Below the pieces are notes generated by a model that ran no database searches, was not told where the DNA came from, and worked only from the letters and a program-made list of their open reading frames with translations. A DNA stretch of 64,000 nt, taken from Acidobacteriota bacterium (GTDB taxonomy: Bacteria > Acidobacteriota > Terriglobia > Bryobacterales > Bryobacteraceae). The position numbers were made by a program, and so were the translations under genes. The stretch spans positions 62,001-126,000 of the forward strand of contig JACTMJ010000031.1 in the NCBI GenBank assembly GCA_014584705.1. The letters run 5' to 3'. Below, piece by piece: positions 25,911-34,309 of this stretch; the stretch's first letter is position 1; each line of letters starts with the position of its first letter.

Positions 25911-26972
25911 TCAGATGGTTCTGGCGTAGAACGCCGTCAGCTTGGCGATAGCGGCGTCCACATACTTGGGAACCCAGTAGGTTTCGATATGCGCAGCCCC
26001 GTCGATCTTGAACAACTCTTTGTCTTTCGTCCCGGTTGCCTTGGCGATCGCATCCTCGCTCATGTAGAGGCTATCGGCCTTGCTGCCGGCAATCATCAGC
26101 AACGGCTGGTCAATCAGTTCCATTTGGTCCGTCGCGTCCCAACGCATCAGATCCAGAAGACTGCTCATCGTGTACTCGAAAGTAGAGCCTGGGTGCGCAT
26201 GGGTTTTCCAGTAGTATTCGTACCCTTGCCGGTAGAGTTCGAACGGCAACTTCGATATCTCCTCGTCCGTCAGCCTAGCGTCTCCCGCATATTGAATCTT
26301 TCCGCCGGCCACCTCCTGGGCTCGCGCCGCGGAAGCCTGCCGCAGGCGCTCCTGGATGTTGCCCAGTTGCGAATCCGCATAGCCATTGCGGCGTACGCGT
26401 CCGGAATTGAACATGCTCACCGTCGCTATCGACTTGAATCGCTTGTCGGTTTTTGCCGCGGCCAGCGAGTAACCGCCGCCTCCGCAAATCCCAAGCAGGC
26501 CCAGATGTTCCGTATCGACGCCCGGATAGCGGCTGATGAAATCCGCCATACCGTGGATGTCCTCAATGCGATTCGCGGGCTTGTCCACGTTGCGCGGCGT
26601 CCCGCTGCTGGCACCTTGATACGCGGCATCCGCGGCAATCGTGATGTAGCCTTTCTCCGCCAGACGTTGCGCGTACAGGCCCGCCACCTGCTCCTTCACT
26701 CCGCCGTTGGGATGAGCCACGACTATGGCGGAAAATGTCTTCCTTGGATCGTAGTCGGCCGGCGTGTAAACGTTGGCGGAAATGTCCACACCGTTGAGCT
26801 TGTATGTGACCGGGTGGATGTTCACTTTGCCCGGCTCGTTCTTTGTGATGGCGCCGGCGTAAGTCAACGTGTATGGGTTCTTTCGGTAGTCCACCGCCAC
26901 GGCGTGGTCCGCGTGGGCGGAGATCACCGCGGCCACTGCCATTGCCTTTATCGCGTTTCGCCTCATATCCAT
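25911..26972 (-). CDS. Dienelactone-hydrolase-like alpha/beta hydrolase, secreted
   Basis: The core is an alpha/beta hydrolase with a cysteine at the nucleophile elbow (GICGGGGYSLAAA), as in dienelactone hydrolases; VVAHPNGGVKEQV and DAAYQGASSGTPRN precede it. Asp in IAGSKADSLYMSE and His in IDGAAHIETYW complete a plausible triad. From ATG 26972 there is a short basic start and a hydrophobic signal (NAIKAMAVAAVISAHA). The frame stays open to a GTG at 27044 that overlaps the upstream stop (GTGA), so a coupled longer product of 377 residues is an alternative. It is the second gene of the operon. The reaction is not certain. Confidence 0.8.
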   Translation of the reverse strand: MDMRRNAIKAMAVAAVISAHADHAVAVDYRKNPYTLTYAGAITKNEPGKVNIHPVTYKLNGVDISANVYTPADYDPRKTFSAIVVAHPNGGVKEQVAGLYAQRLAEKGYITIAADAAYQGASSGTPRNVDKPANRIEDIHGMADFISRYPGVDTEHLGLLGICGGGGYSLAAAKTDKRFKSIATVSMFNSGRVRRNGYADSQLGNIQERLRQASAARAQEVAGGKIQYAGDARLTDEEISKLPFELYRQGYEYYWKTHAHPGSTFEYTMSSLLDLMRWDATDQMELIDQPLLMIAGSKADSLYMSEDAIAKATGTKDKELFKIDGAAHIETYWVPKYVDAAIAKLTAFYARTI

Positions 26973-27040
26973 TTCCGTTCCCATTCCTTTCGAGCGCATT
27001 TCCTGGCGAGCCTCCTGATGAGAGGGCTTCCAGGGTTCAT

Positions 27041-27865
27041 TCACCGCTGCCCTCGGAAAACCTCTCTGGCTACTCCGATTGCAGTCACCGCGTTGGGCCA
27101 GCCGGCGTAGAACGCAAGGTGCGTGATGGTTTCGATCAGCTCATCCTGCGTCAATCCGTTCTGGCGCGCGATGCGAAGATGAGACCGGAGTTGGTCCGGG
27201 CGATTTAGTGCAATCAGCGCCGCCACGGTCGCCAGGCTGCGATCGCGCTTGGAGAGGTCCGGACGCTCCCAGATGTCGCCATACAGCACATCGTCGGTGA
27301 TCTCCGCCAGCTTGGGAGCGAAGTCGCCAATTGCGCCTTGAGACGGCCGTGGCCGAGGGCTGGCGTTGGGTGACTGGCCGCGGGGAGGCGCGCTGTATTG
27401 CGCATCGCCGACCTTCTCCATCCAGTCAACGGTCTTGCCGTCAAGCAGCTCGGTGATGGCGATGTGAGTCATTGAGCTATTGGGCGCGGCCCCATGCCAG
27501 TGCTTTTGCCCCGGTGGAATCCAAACCACATCTCCCTGGCGGATTTCGTCAATTGCATCGCCCCAGCGCTGTACACGGCCCTCCCCCGCGGTCACGATCA
27601 ACGTCTGTCCCAACGGATGGGTGTGCCACGCCGTTCTGGCACCGGGTTCAAACATCACTCGCGCGCCGGAGACCCGCGCCGGAGTGGTCGCACGGAAAGG
27701 GGAATCGACGCGCGCTGCCCCGGTGAAATGCTCGGTCGGCGCCGGCTGAGGACGTTCCGCGCCACTCCGCGTGATTCGGATCGATTCCGGATCGGCCGCT
27801 GGCTGGCACCGCGCGGCTGCCGTGAGCATGACTAGAGAAATTCCAATTGTTGTGAGAACTTTCAT
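27041..27865 (-). CDS. Cupin plus carboxymuconolactone-decarboxylase fusion protein
   Basis: This 274-residue protein has a signal peptide ([18 protein letters not shown]) and two domains. Residues 60-140 are a cupin with metal ligands in the pattern [15 protein letters not shown] and KHWHGAAP. Residues 175-270 are a CMD/AhpD-like helical domain ([25 protein letters not shown], then [15 protein letters not shown]). The CMD part lacks the AhpD CxxC pair: the position before HLAFYAGWP is TI. Such fusions are known in Acidobacteria and Proteobacteria and may act as lactone decarboxylases. It heads the four-gene operon divergent from the AraC regulator. The true substrate is not known. Confidence 0.85.
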   Translation of the reverse strand: MKVLTTIGISLVMLTAAARCQPAADPESIRITRSGAERPQPAPTEHFTGAARVDSPFRATTPARVSGARVMFEPGARTAWHTHPLGQTLIVTAGEGRVQRWGDAIDEIRQGDVVWIPPGQKHWHGAAPNSSMTHIAITELLDGKTVDWMEKVGDAQYSAPPRGQSPNASPRPRPSQGAIGDFAPKLAEITDDVLYGDIWERPDLSKRDRSLATVAALIALNRPDQLRSHLRIARQNGLTQDELIETITHLAFYAGWPNAVTAIGVAREVFRGQR

Positions 27866-28278
27866 TGCTTTACCTTCCTGACGCCATCGGCTTGGCGTTG
27901 TGGCTGCCGCCCGGTGCCTCTTCGATCATTCGATTCACGTTCCGGGCAGCACGTCCGGATTGACCGGGGCGCGAAGCCCCCACGGCGGGATCAGGAGACG
28001 GAACCCGGCGAATGCCGGATGTCCAGGGAGATCCTCCGCAGTGTGACGAGGCCCGAAACGGCTGGATGTACAGGCACTCATGCCCAGCCTTGACGCTGAC
28101 TCAAAAGTCCGATAAGCGCTTCCTCTGCCTGTCATCGGTGTCCTGATCTCTGCTTCCAGCTTAGGGGCGCAATGCCGGAGTTCGTTAGCCTGATGCTACC
28201 GAGTTTTAGCCTATTCCTGTCGATCGCTAGCGAAAAGGTCCATGATGGGCGTAGTGTGGAGGCAGAGGAGAGTGCCGG
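27866..28278. other. Divergent control region of the hydrolase operon and the AraC gene
   Basis: About 410 bases between divergent genes. The only structured element seen is a pair of similar sites at 28185-28224 (listed separately). Short frames in this gap have no protein-like features. Promoters for both directions must be here but could not be fixed. Confidence 0.5.
28185..28224 (+). promoter_or_regulatory. Direct repeat, likely AraC-type operator
   Basis: TTAGCCT occurs at 28185-28191 and again at 28206-28212, exactly 21 bases apart. The bases after each copy also agree (CT..CGA at the same offset), giving 13 matches over 19 aligned positions. Two tandem sites of two helical turns are the usual target of AraC-family dimers. 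It lies 55-94 bases before the AraC-type gene and upstream of the divergent operon. The role is inferred. Confidence 0.5.
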
Positions 28279-29208
28279 ATGCCTGACCGATTGGAAGAAC
28301 TCAGGGCGGAGTTGGCTCACCGGATTTCAGTCCAAGTTGGCGCGGACCAGAGGCGGATCACAGAGATACCGGGCCTCACTGCGCATCGCCGAACGGCGCC
28401 CACCGAAGCCTGTTCCATGACGTATGAGCCGAGCCTGATCCTGACAGTGCAGGGGCTGAAACGGGTGGAACTTGGAGGCAAGATCTACACGTACGGTTCG
28501 TCTCACTACTTGCTGGCATCCGTCGCTTTGCCGGTCGTGGCCAGGGTTGTGGAAGCGAGCGAACAGACGCCGTGTCTCGCGGTGTCGATGAAGCTGCAAA
28601 TGCAGGTAGTCAGGGAGCTTCTCAGCCGGGAGGAGGTCGCCGCCGCCTCGCATGCGGGAAGCAGCCCGGCCATGTCCGTGGGAAAAGTCACGGTGGAATT
28701 GCTTGATTCATTCTGCCGCCTCATGCGGCTTCTGGACCATCCTCGCGAGATTGCCTTCCTCCACGGGCTGATTGAACGCGAGATCATCTTTCGGGTTCTG
28801 CAGGGGCCTGCGGGTGCTCGCCTTCGTGCCGTTGCAACCTCGGGCGACCAGAGCTACCGCACGGCGAAAGCCATCGCATGGATCAAAGAGAACTACGCCA
28901 AACCGCTTCGTGTCGAGGAACTGGCGGAAATCGCGGGGATGGGCGTTTCGACGTTGCATCATCACTTCCGCGCTCTTACCGCGATGAGTCCGCTTCAATA
29001 CCAGAAGCAGATCCGGCTCCAAGAGGCGCGAGCGCGGATGTCGGTACACGGGCTCGATGCGGGCAGCGCTGCCGTGGAGGTCGGTTACGAGAGCGCCAGC
29101 CAATTCACCCGAGAGTACAAGCGTCTCTTCGGTCAAACGCCTATGCGCGATTCTCGCTCACTCTGTTCCGGTGACGGCGCGGCGCTGGAAGCGCTCGCCG
29201 CTCGCTAG
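28279..29208 (+). CDS. AraC-family transcriptional regulator (YqhC-like N-terminal domain)
   Basis: This 309-residue protein has an AraC N-terminal type domain (TEACSMTYEPSLILTVQGLKRVELGG) like YqhC, GbsR and similar regulators that sense small reactive metabolites. The C-terminal region has two helix-turn-helix units: VEELAEIAGMGVSTLHHHFR and AAVEVGYESASQFTREYKRLFG. GAGGAG lies 9 bases before the ATG. It is transcribed divergently from the cupin/hydrolase operon and is its likely regulator, through the direct repeat at 28185-28224. No effector can be named. Confidence 0.9.
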   Translation: MPDRLEELRAELAHRISVQVGADQRRITEIPGLTAHRRTAPTEACSMTYEPSLILTVQGLKRVELGGKIYTYGSSHYLLASVALPVVARVVEASEQTPCLAVSMKLQMQVVRELLSREEVAAASHAGSSPAMSVGKVTVELLDSFCRLMRLLDHPREIAFLHGLIEREIIFRVLQGPAGARLRAVATSGDQSYRTAKAIAWIKENYAKPLRVEELAEIAGMGVSTLHHHFRALTAMSPLQYQKQIRLQEARARMSVHGLDAGSAAVEVGYESASQFTREYKRLFGQTPMRDSRSLCSGDGAALEALAAR

Positions 29209-29306
29209 CATTTCCTCGAAAGGAGCACGCTCGCCGTGCATCGGGCGCCTGCTATTCGAGCCGCGATTGCCGATTCAGCCTGCGTCCGACCCTTCGATAT
29301 ACACTG

Positions 29307-30041
29307 ATGGGCATGCAGTCAGCGGAAGACCGGGCGAGTGCCGTTCCGGCGCACTTGCGGTATCTCGAACGCGCTTCGGAACTCGAGGGGCTCAGCCTCA
29401 AGGAGCGGTTTGCCCATATCTACCAGACCAATCTTTGGGGAAGCGATGAATCCATCTCCGGTTCCGGTTCGGTGTTGGAACAAACCCGTGCGATTCGCGC
29501 TCAATTGCCGGTTTTGCTCAAGGAACTGAAGGTGACCTCCATGCTCGATCTCCCCTGTGGCGATCTCGGCTGGATGCGGGAGGTGGACCTTTCCGGTATC
29601 GAGTATTGGGGAGGCGACATCGTCCCCGAACTCGTTGCCAGACATCAGGAAGAGTTCCGCGGAACCGGGCGGCGCTTCGCGGTGCTCGACCTTACGCGCG
29701 ACGCGTTGCCGCCGGTGGATCTCGTGTTCTGCCGGGATTGTCTTGTCCATCTTTCGACAAAGCACCTCTGGGAGGCGGTCGCGAATCTGAAGCGAAGCGA
29801 CGCCCGATGGCTTCTCACGACCACTTTTCCGGAACACACGGAAAATCGCGATATTGACGACGGCGATTGGCGATTACTGAATCTGGAAAGAGCGCCCTTC
29901 CACTTTCCCGCTCCCACGGCGTTGCTGAACGAAGGTTGCACGGAACATGACGGTGCCTTCGCGGACAAATCGCTGGGGCTCTGGCGAATTGCGGAATTAC
30001 CCGATCCGCCGAATCGGATCCGCGCTGAAGCAGTCGAATAA
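29307..30041 (+). CDS. Class I SAM-dependent methyltransferase
   Basis: This 244-residue protein has the motif I variant MLDLPCGDLGWM, then EYWGGDIVPELV (the acidic residue for SAM), and DLVFCRDCLVHLS at the motif IV position. The proline in LPCGD replaces the usual Gly, a form seen in methyltransferases acting on sugars or small phenolics. The C-terminal part (LLTTTFPEHTENRDIDDGDWR) resembles bacterial proteins annotated only as class I SAM-dependent methyltransferases. No ribosome binding site is seen before the ATG; TATACA at 29298-29303 just upstream hints at a very short leader. Its target is unknown. Confidence 0.75.
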   Translation: MGMQSAEDRASAVPAHLRYLERASELEGLSLKERFAHIYQTNLWGSDESISGSGSVLEQTRAIRAQLPVLLKELKVTSMLDLPCGDLGWMREVDLSGIEYWGGDIVPELVARHQEEFRGTGRRFAVLDLTRDALPPVDLVFCRDCLVHLSTKHLWEAVANLKRSDARWLLTTTFPEHTENRDIDDGDWRLLNLERAPFHFPAPTALLNEGCTEHDGAFADKSLGLWRIAELPDPPNRIRAEAVE

Positions 30042-30086
30042 CCCTTGGCCACGCTCATTGGAGCGTTCATTACCGGAGTAGCCTTC

Positions 30087-32558
30087 ATGTACCGCCTTCT
30101 TGCACGATTTCCAATTGTCCTGGTGCTTTTCGCCATGCTCGGCGGTGCCGCCGTGGCGCAAACGAATGACGCCGTTGCCGCGGCCACATCGGGAAAAACA
30201 TCGCTTCCCGGTTATTTTCCGATGTACTGGGATGATGCGGCGGGCCGCCTGCTGCTGGTGGTGGATCGATGGGACACGGAATTCCTCTACATCAGCTCCC
30301 TCGCGGCCGGAGTGGGTTCCAACGACCTCGGCCTCGACCGCGGCCAGCTCGGAGCGCAACGCATTGTCTTCTTCCGCAAAGTTGGGCCGAAAGTGCTGCT
30401 GATGCAGCCCAATACTGATTACCGGGCCGATTCATCGGAAGCGGCGGAACGCGACGCGGTAGAACAATCCTTCGCGCAGGCCGTGGTTTGGGGTTTCAAG
30501 GCGGAAGCCGTTGCCGGTGACCGGGTGCTCATCGACATCACCGATTTTTCCTTGCGGGACGCGCACGGAATCGTGGCAAAGCTCAGGGAAATGAACGAGG
30601 GCACGTTCAAGGTGGATGCCTCCCGCAGTGCAATCTTCCTTGGCCGCACGAAGAATTTCCCCCGGAACTCGGAGATTGAGTCCACCATCACCTACGTCAC
30701 GGACGGAGCGATGGGGAGACGCTTGAGATCAGTGGCTCCCTCCGTCGCGGAGTTCACTGTCCGGCAGCATCACTCCTTCGTGGAACTCCCAGGCTCCGGC
30801 TATCGGCCACGGCGCTTCGACCCGCGTTCGGGCTATTTCGATGTGAAGTACGCGGACTATGCCACACCCATCGAAGAAAGCATTGAGAAGCGCCTCCTGC
30901 CCCGCCATCGCCTCCGAAAGAAGGATCCATCGGCAAAGCAGAGCGACGCGGTGGAGCCCATCGTCTATTACCTCGACCGGGGCGCGCCCGAGCCGATTCG
31001 AGGCGCTCTCCTGGAAGGCGCGCGATGGTGGAACCAGGCCTTCGAAGCCGCCGGATATCGAAACGCGTTCCGGGTGGAGTTGATGCCGGAAGGCGCGGAT
31101 CCGATGGACCTTCGCTACAACGTCATTCAGTGGGTACACCGCTCGACGCGCGGGTGGAGCTATGGCAGCAGTGTAGTGGATCCTCGTACCGGCGAGATCC
31201 TGAAAGGGCACGTCACGCTGGGTTCGCTGCGCGTGCGGCAGGATTACCTGATCGCCACCGGTCTGCTGACCCCTTATGAGGAAGGGAAGCCGGCCGACCC
31301 GCGGATGAAGGAGATGGCGCTGGCCCGCCTGCGACAATTGGCCGCGCATGAAGTGGGCCACACGCTGGGACTCGCGCATAACTTCGCGGCCAGTCTGAAC
31401 GGGAATGCATCCGTGATGGACTATCCCCACCCCTATATTGCGCTCGGCGAAAACGGCACAATCGATCTCGCCAAGGCCTATAGCACCGGGGTAGGAGAGT
31501 GGGATAAGGCGGCTATCGCCTACGGCTATCAGGATTTCCCGGCGGGTACGGATGAAGCTGCTGCCCTTGAAGCGATTCTCCAGAACGCGTACGGGAAGGG
31601 GCTTCGTTACATGAGCGACGCGGATTCCCGCCCCGCCGGCAGTGCCTCTCCCGACGGTCATCTTTGGGATAACGGCCCGGATCCGACCGCGGAACTGCTT
31701 CGCCTGACGCGCGTGCGCAAGGCGGCTCTGACACGATTTTCGGAGAGTGTGCTGCGCCCGGGGGAACCGCTTGCGTCGATGGGCGAGGTTCTGGTCCCCA
31801 TTTACCTCCTGCATCGCTATCAAGCGGAGGCGGTTGCCAAAACCGTGGGCGGCTTGGACTACGGGTATTCCGTGCGCGGGGCCGCGGCCGACTCCCGGAA
31901 GCCTCCAGCCCGCCCGATTGCAAGGGCGAAACAGCAGACAGCCCTCACGGCCTTGCTGGGCACGCTGTCACCGGAGTTCCTGCGCATCCCGGAACGCATT
32001 CTCGAATCCATTCCGCCGCATCCGCCCGGTTTTGCACGCAGCGCGGAGAGCTTTCCCGCCCGCACCGGACGAGCCTTTGACCCGCTGGCTGCCGCCGAAG
32101 TGGCAGCGGACCAAACCGTCTCTCTCCTGCTGAACCCGCAAAGGGCGGCCAGACTTTTGCAGTACGCGGCGCGCGACGCCGGCCAGTTGCGCCTTGAAGA
32201 TTTGATTGACCAGCTGCTTGCTGCTACCATCCGGGCAACCCGTCAAGAGGGGATGGACGGAGCTATCCAGCGCACCACAAACACGGTAGTGCTTTACCGC
32301 CTCATGGCGCTCGCGCAATCGCCGGCATCCACGGACGAGACGAAGGCCATTGCCTCACTGAAATTGTCCGCGATCAAGGAGTTCGCCGAAAAGAGCGAGA
32401 GCCCGGATCTTCCCTGGAAGGCGCATTCGGTATGGCTTACCTCCCGGATTGGGCGCTTCGAGGAAAACCCGAAGGAAATCCCCATGCCTCCGCCGGAGAC
32501 CGCGCCGCCGGGGCAGCCCATCGGTTGCGGAAGCGAGGGCCGCTTCGGGCTCTGGTAA
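30087..32558 (+). CDS. Secreted zinc metalloprotease of the DUF5117/DUF4953 met-zincin type
   Basis: This protein of about 823 residues has a signal peptide (LARFPIVLVLFAMLGGAAVAQ). The N-terminal third is the DUF5117-like region (YWDDAAGRLLLVVDRWDTEFLYI). The catalytic part has the extended zinc motif AAHEVGHTLGLAHNF, i.e. HExxHxxGxxH, followed by a Met-turn candidate in SVMDYPHPY. The family is widespread in Bacteroidetes and Acidobacteria; members are secreted or outer-membrane proteases of unknown targets. The frame opens at TTG 30045, but ATG 30087 has GGAG 9 bases upstream and starts the signal peptide. It stands alone, convergent with metF. Confidence 0.88.
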   Translation: MYRLLARFPIVLVLFAMLGGAAVAQTNDAVAAATSGKTSLPGYFPMYWDDAAGRLLLVVDRWDTEFLYISSLAAGVGSNDLGLDRGQLGAQRIVFFRKVGPKVLLMQPNTDYRADSSEAAERDAVEQSFAQAVVWGFKAEAVAGDRVLIDITDFSLRDAHGIVAKLREMNEGTFKVDASRSAIFLGRTKNFPRNSEIESTITYVTDGAMGRRLRSVAPSVAEFTVRQHHSFVELPGSGYRPRRFDPRSGYFDVKYADYATPIEESIEKRLLPRHRLRKKDPSAKQSDAVEPIVYYLDRGAPEPIRGALLEGARWWNQAFEAAGYRNAFRVELMPEGADPMDLRYNVIQWVHRSTRGWSYGSSVVDPRTGEILKGHVTLGSLRVRQDYLIATGLLTPYEEGKPADPRMKEMALARLRQLAAHEVGHTLGLAHNFAASLNGNASVMDYPHPYIALGENGTIDLAKAYSTGVGEWDKAAIAYGYQDFPAGTDEAAALEAILQNAYGKGLRYMSDADSRPAGSASPDGHLWDNGPDPTAELLRLTRVRKAALTRFSESVLRPGEPLASMGEVLVPIYLLHRYQAEAVAKTVGGLDYGYSVRGAAADSRKPPARPIARAKQQTALTALLGTLSPEFLRIPERILESIPPHPPGFARSAESFPARTGRAFDPLAAAEVAADQTVSLLLNPQRAARLLQYAARDAGQLRLEDLIDQLLAATIRATRQEGMDGAIQRTTNTVVLYRLMALAQSPASTDETKAIASLKLSAIKEFAEKSESPDLPWKAHSVWLTSRIGRFEENPKEIPMPPPETAPPGQPIGCGSEGRFGLW

Positions 32559-32573
32559 CGCGGCAGCCGCGCG

Positions 32574-33458
32574 CTACCGCAGGGCCGGCAGCACCGTGCG
32601 GATCGCCGTCAGAATCGTCCGGGTTGCCGCGGACTTGTTGAGCGTATAGAAGTGGATTCCCAGCGCGCCCCGCTGCAACAAGTCAAGGCACTGGGCGGTG
32701 GCGTGGGCCACCCCGAGAGAGAGTACCGCTTCCGGGTTTTCCCGCAGACGGTGCAATTCTTCGAGGAGCGGTTCGGGAATGGTCGCACCGCACATTTTCG
32801 TGAAGCGTTCCACCTGGTCGACGTTCGTGATGGGCATAATGCCGGGGATGATGGGAACGCCGATTCCCGCCGCTCTCGCGCGCTGCACGAAATCGTAGTA
32901 GCGCTGGTTGTCGAAGAAAAGCTGCGTGATCAGGAACTCGGCCCCGGCTTCCACTTTTCGCTTCAGGTTCTCAATGTCGGCGTCAAGGCAGGTGGCTTCC
33001 GTGTGCCCTTCGGGATAGCAGGCACCCGCAACGCAGAACTCCCACTTCCCCTCGCGAATGAATGCCGTGAGTTCACTCGCGTAGCCGAAACCGTTCTCCA
33101 CGCGTTCAAACTGTGCCTGGTTCTTTGGCGGATCTCCTCGCAAGGCGAGGACGTTGTCGATGCCGTTCTCGCGAAGACGGTCGAGCGTTGCCGCAAGTTC
33201 ACCGCGGGGAGCTCCCACGCAGGTGAGGTGGGCCATTGTCTCGATGCCGAAACGCGCTTTGATGCGCTGCACGAGGTCAATCGTAAGGTCGCGTGTGCTG
33301 CCGCCCGCTCCGTAAGTCACGGAGACGTAGGTGGGGCGCAGGTCGCGCAGAGTTTCAATGATCTCAAGGAGGTGCTTGCCCCCTTCCTCTGTCTTTGGCG
33401 GGAAGAACTCGAAGGAGAAAGACGGATTTCCCGTGGCAAGTAGTTCGCGAATTCGCAT
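32574..33458 (-). CDS. metF: 5,10-methylenetetrahydrofolate reductase
   Basis: This flavoprotein reduces 5,10-methylene-THF to 5-methyl-THF for methionine synthesis. The 294 residues start with SFEFFPPKTEEG, the family N-terminus with the catalytic Glu. They continue with TYGAGGSTRD, HLTCVGAPRGEL, ALRGDPPKN and GACYPEGH, and the block EFLITQLFFDNQRYYDF. Near the C-terminus is GVPIIPGIMPIT. The length is normal for bacterial MetF. It begins 40 bases before the end of the CPBP protease gene on the same strand and may share its transcript. No S-adenosylmethionine riboswitch was seen upstream. Confidence 0.96.
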   Translation of the reverse strand: MRIRELLATGNPSFSFEFFPPKTEEGGKHLLEIIETLRDLRPTYVSVTYGAGGSTRDLTIDLVQRIKARFGIETMAHLTCVGAPRGELAATLDRLRENGIDNVLALRGDPPKNQAQFERVENGFGYASELTAFIREGKWEFCVAGACYPEGHTEATCLDADIENLKRKVEAGAEFLITQLFFDNQRYYDFVQRARAAGIGVPIIPGIMPITNVDQVERFTKMCGATIPEPLLEELHRLRENPEAVLSLGVAHATAQCLDLLQRGALGIHFYTLNKSAATRTILTAIRTVLPALR

Positions 33459-33498
33459 GATGAAAGTTAAGCGTCCAGGCCGACGCCGGACGGTGGCA

Positions 33499-34215
33499 TT
33501 AGGGCCAGAACTCCCATTTTCCCAAAGCGATCACGTACCCTGCCAGCAGCCCGTTCGTAATTGCGTGTGCCCAGATGAGATCGCCGAGAGATTTCGTGCG
33601 AACCATCCACGCGTTGTAGATCAACCCCGCTGCCAGGCCGACATCCCAGTAGACGCCGTGTTCCAGGGCGAAAAGCACGGCTGTAATCAGAAACGCGTTG
33701 CGCTGCCACGTGCCCAACGGCACAGCCTCAAAATCGCTCTGGATCAGGATTCGCATCACAAAGCCACGCCAGAAGAGTTCTTCAAGAATCGGCACCAGAA
33801 GTGCGGAGACTGCAACTCGCAGGAGGAAAAACGAGAGCGGGGCTGTCGCCATGTCGGAGTTCGCATTCGGGTCGAAGTGTCCCAACAGGCTGTTCGAGAA
33901 GAGCCAATGCTGCCGGTAACCCGGGAAAAGGAAATCCGGCGCTACCCAGACCACAAAAACCGCCACGCCGATCAGCAGCGTGCCCAGGGGATTCACGGGG
34001 CGAAGAGAGAAGAGCTTCCGCGAACAGAACAGGATGAGCGCGCCGCACACCGCTAGTTGCAGGATGTGAATGCCGGCGGCGCCCCGAGGGAGAAAATCCC
34101 GGCTGGCAAGAAGGCCCACATACACCAGGAATGGAGCGGCCCACGGCAGCCACGGATGCAGCGCGCACCAGGAAGGGGTAGGGGAAGACCCCCGAGGTTT
34201 TGGCGAATCGTTCAT
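33499..34215 (-). CDS. CPBP-family intramembrane glutamic protease
   Basis: This 238-residue protein has about six hydrophobic segments and the CPBP/Abi motifs: EELFWRGF (EExxxR, catalytic glutamates) in motif 1, FALEHGVYWDVG (motif 2 with His) and WAHAITNGLLAG (motif 3 with His and Asn). The N-terminal part, with VWVAPDFLFPGYRQHW, resembles the subgroup linked to exosortase/PEP-CTERM loci (TIGR03008), from memory. No exosortase is in the window. CPBP proteases cleave substrates within the membrane or mature modified peptides; the substrate here is unknown. Confidence 0.82.
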   Translation of the reverse strand: MNDSPKPRGSSPTPSWCALHPWLPWAAPFLVYVGLLASRDFLPRGAAGIHILQLAVCGALILFCSRKLFSLRPVNPLGTLLIGVAVFVVWVAPDFLFPGYRQHWLFSNSLLGHFDPNANSDMATAPLSFFLLRVAVSALLVPILEELFWRGFVMRILIQSDFEAVPLGTWQRNAFLITAVLFALEHGVYWDVGLAAGLIYNAWMVRTKSLGDLIWAHAITNGLLAGYVIALGKWEFWP

Positions 34216-34309
34216 CGGAAAATGGCGTAACGGCTTCGTGCGCGAACGGGCGGCACCGGATGAACGGGAATGCCCCGCATGTGGCGCGGAAGGATTCCCG
34301 GTCCGCCGG

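Noticed and set aside
25212-27110. A 632-codon plus-strand frame
   Set aside because: Antisense to two alpha/beta hydrolase genes. It is rich in Arg, Gly and Val and contains no plausible domain.
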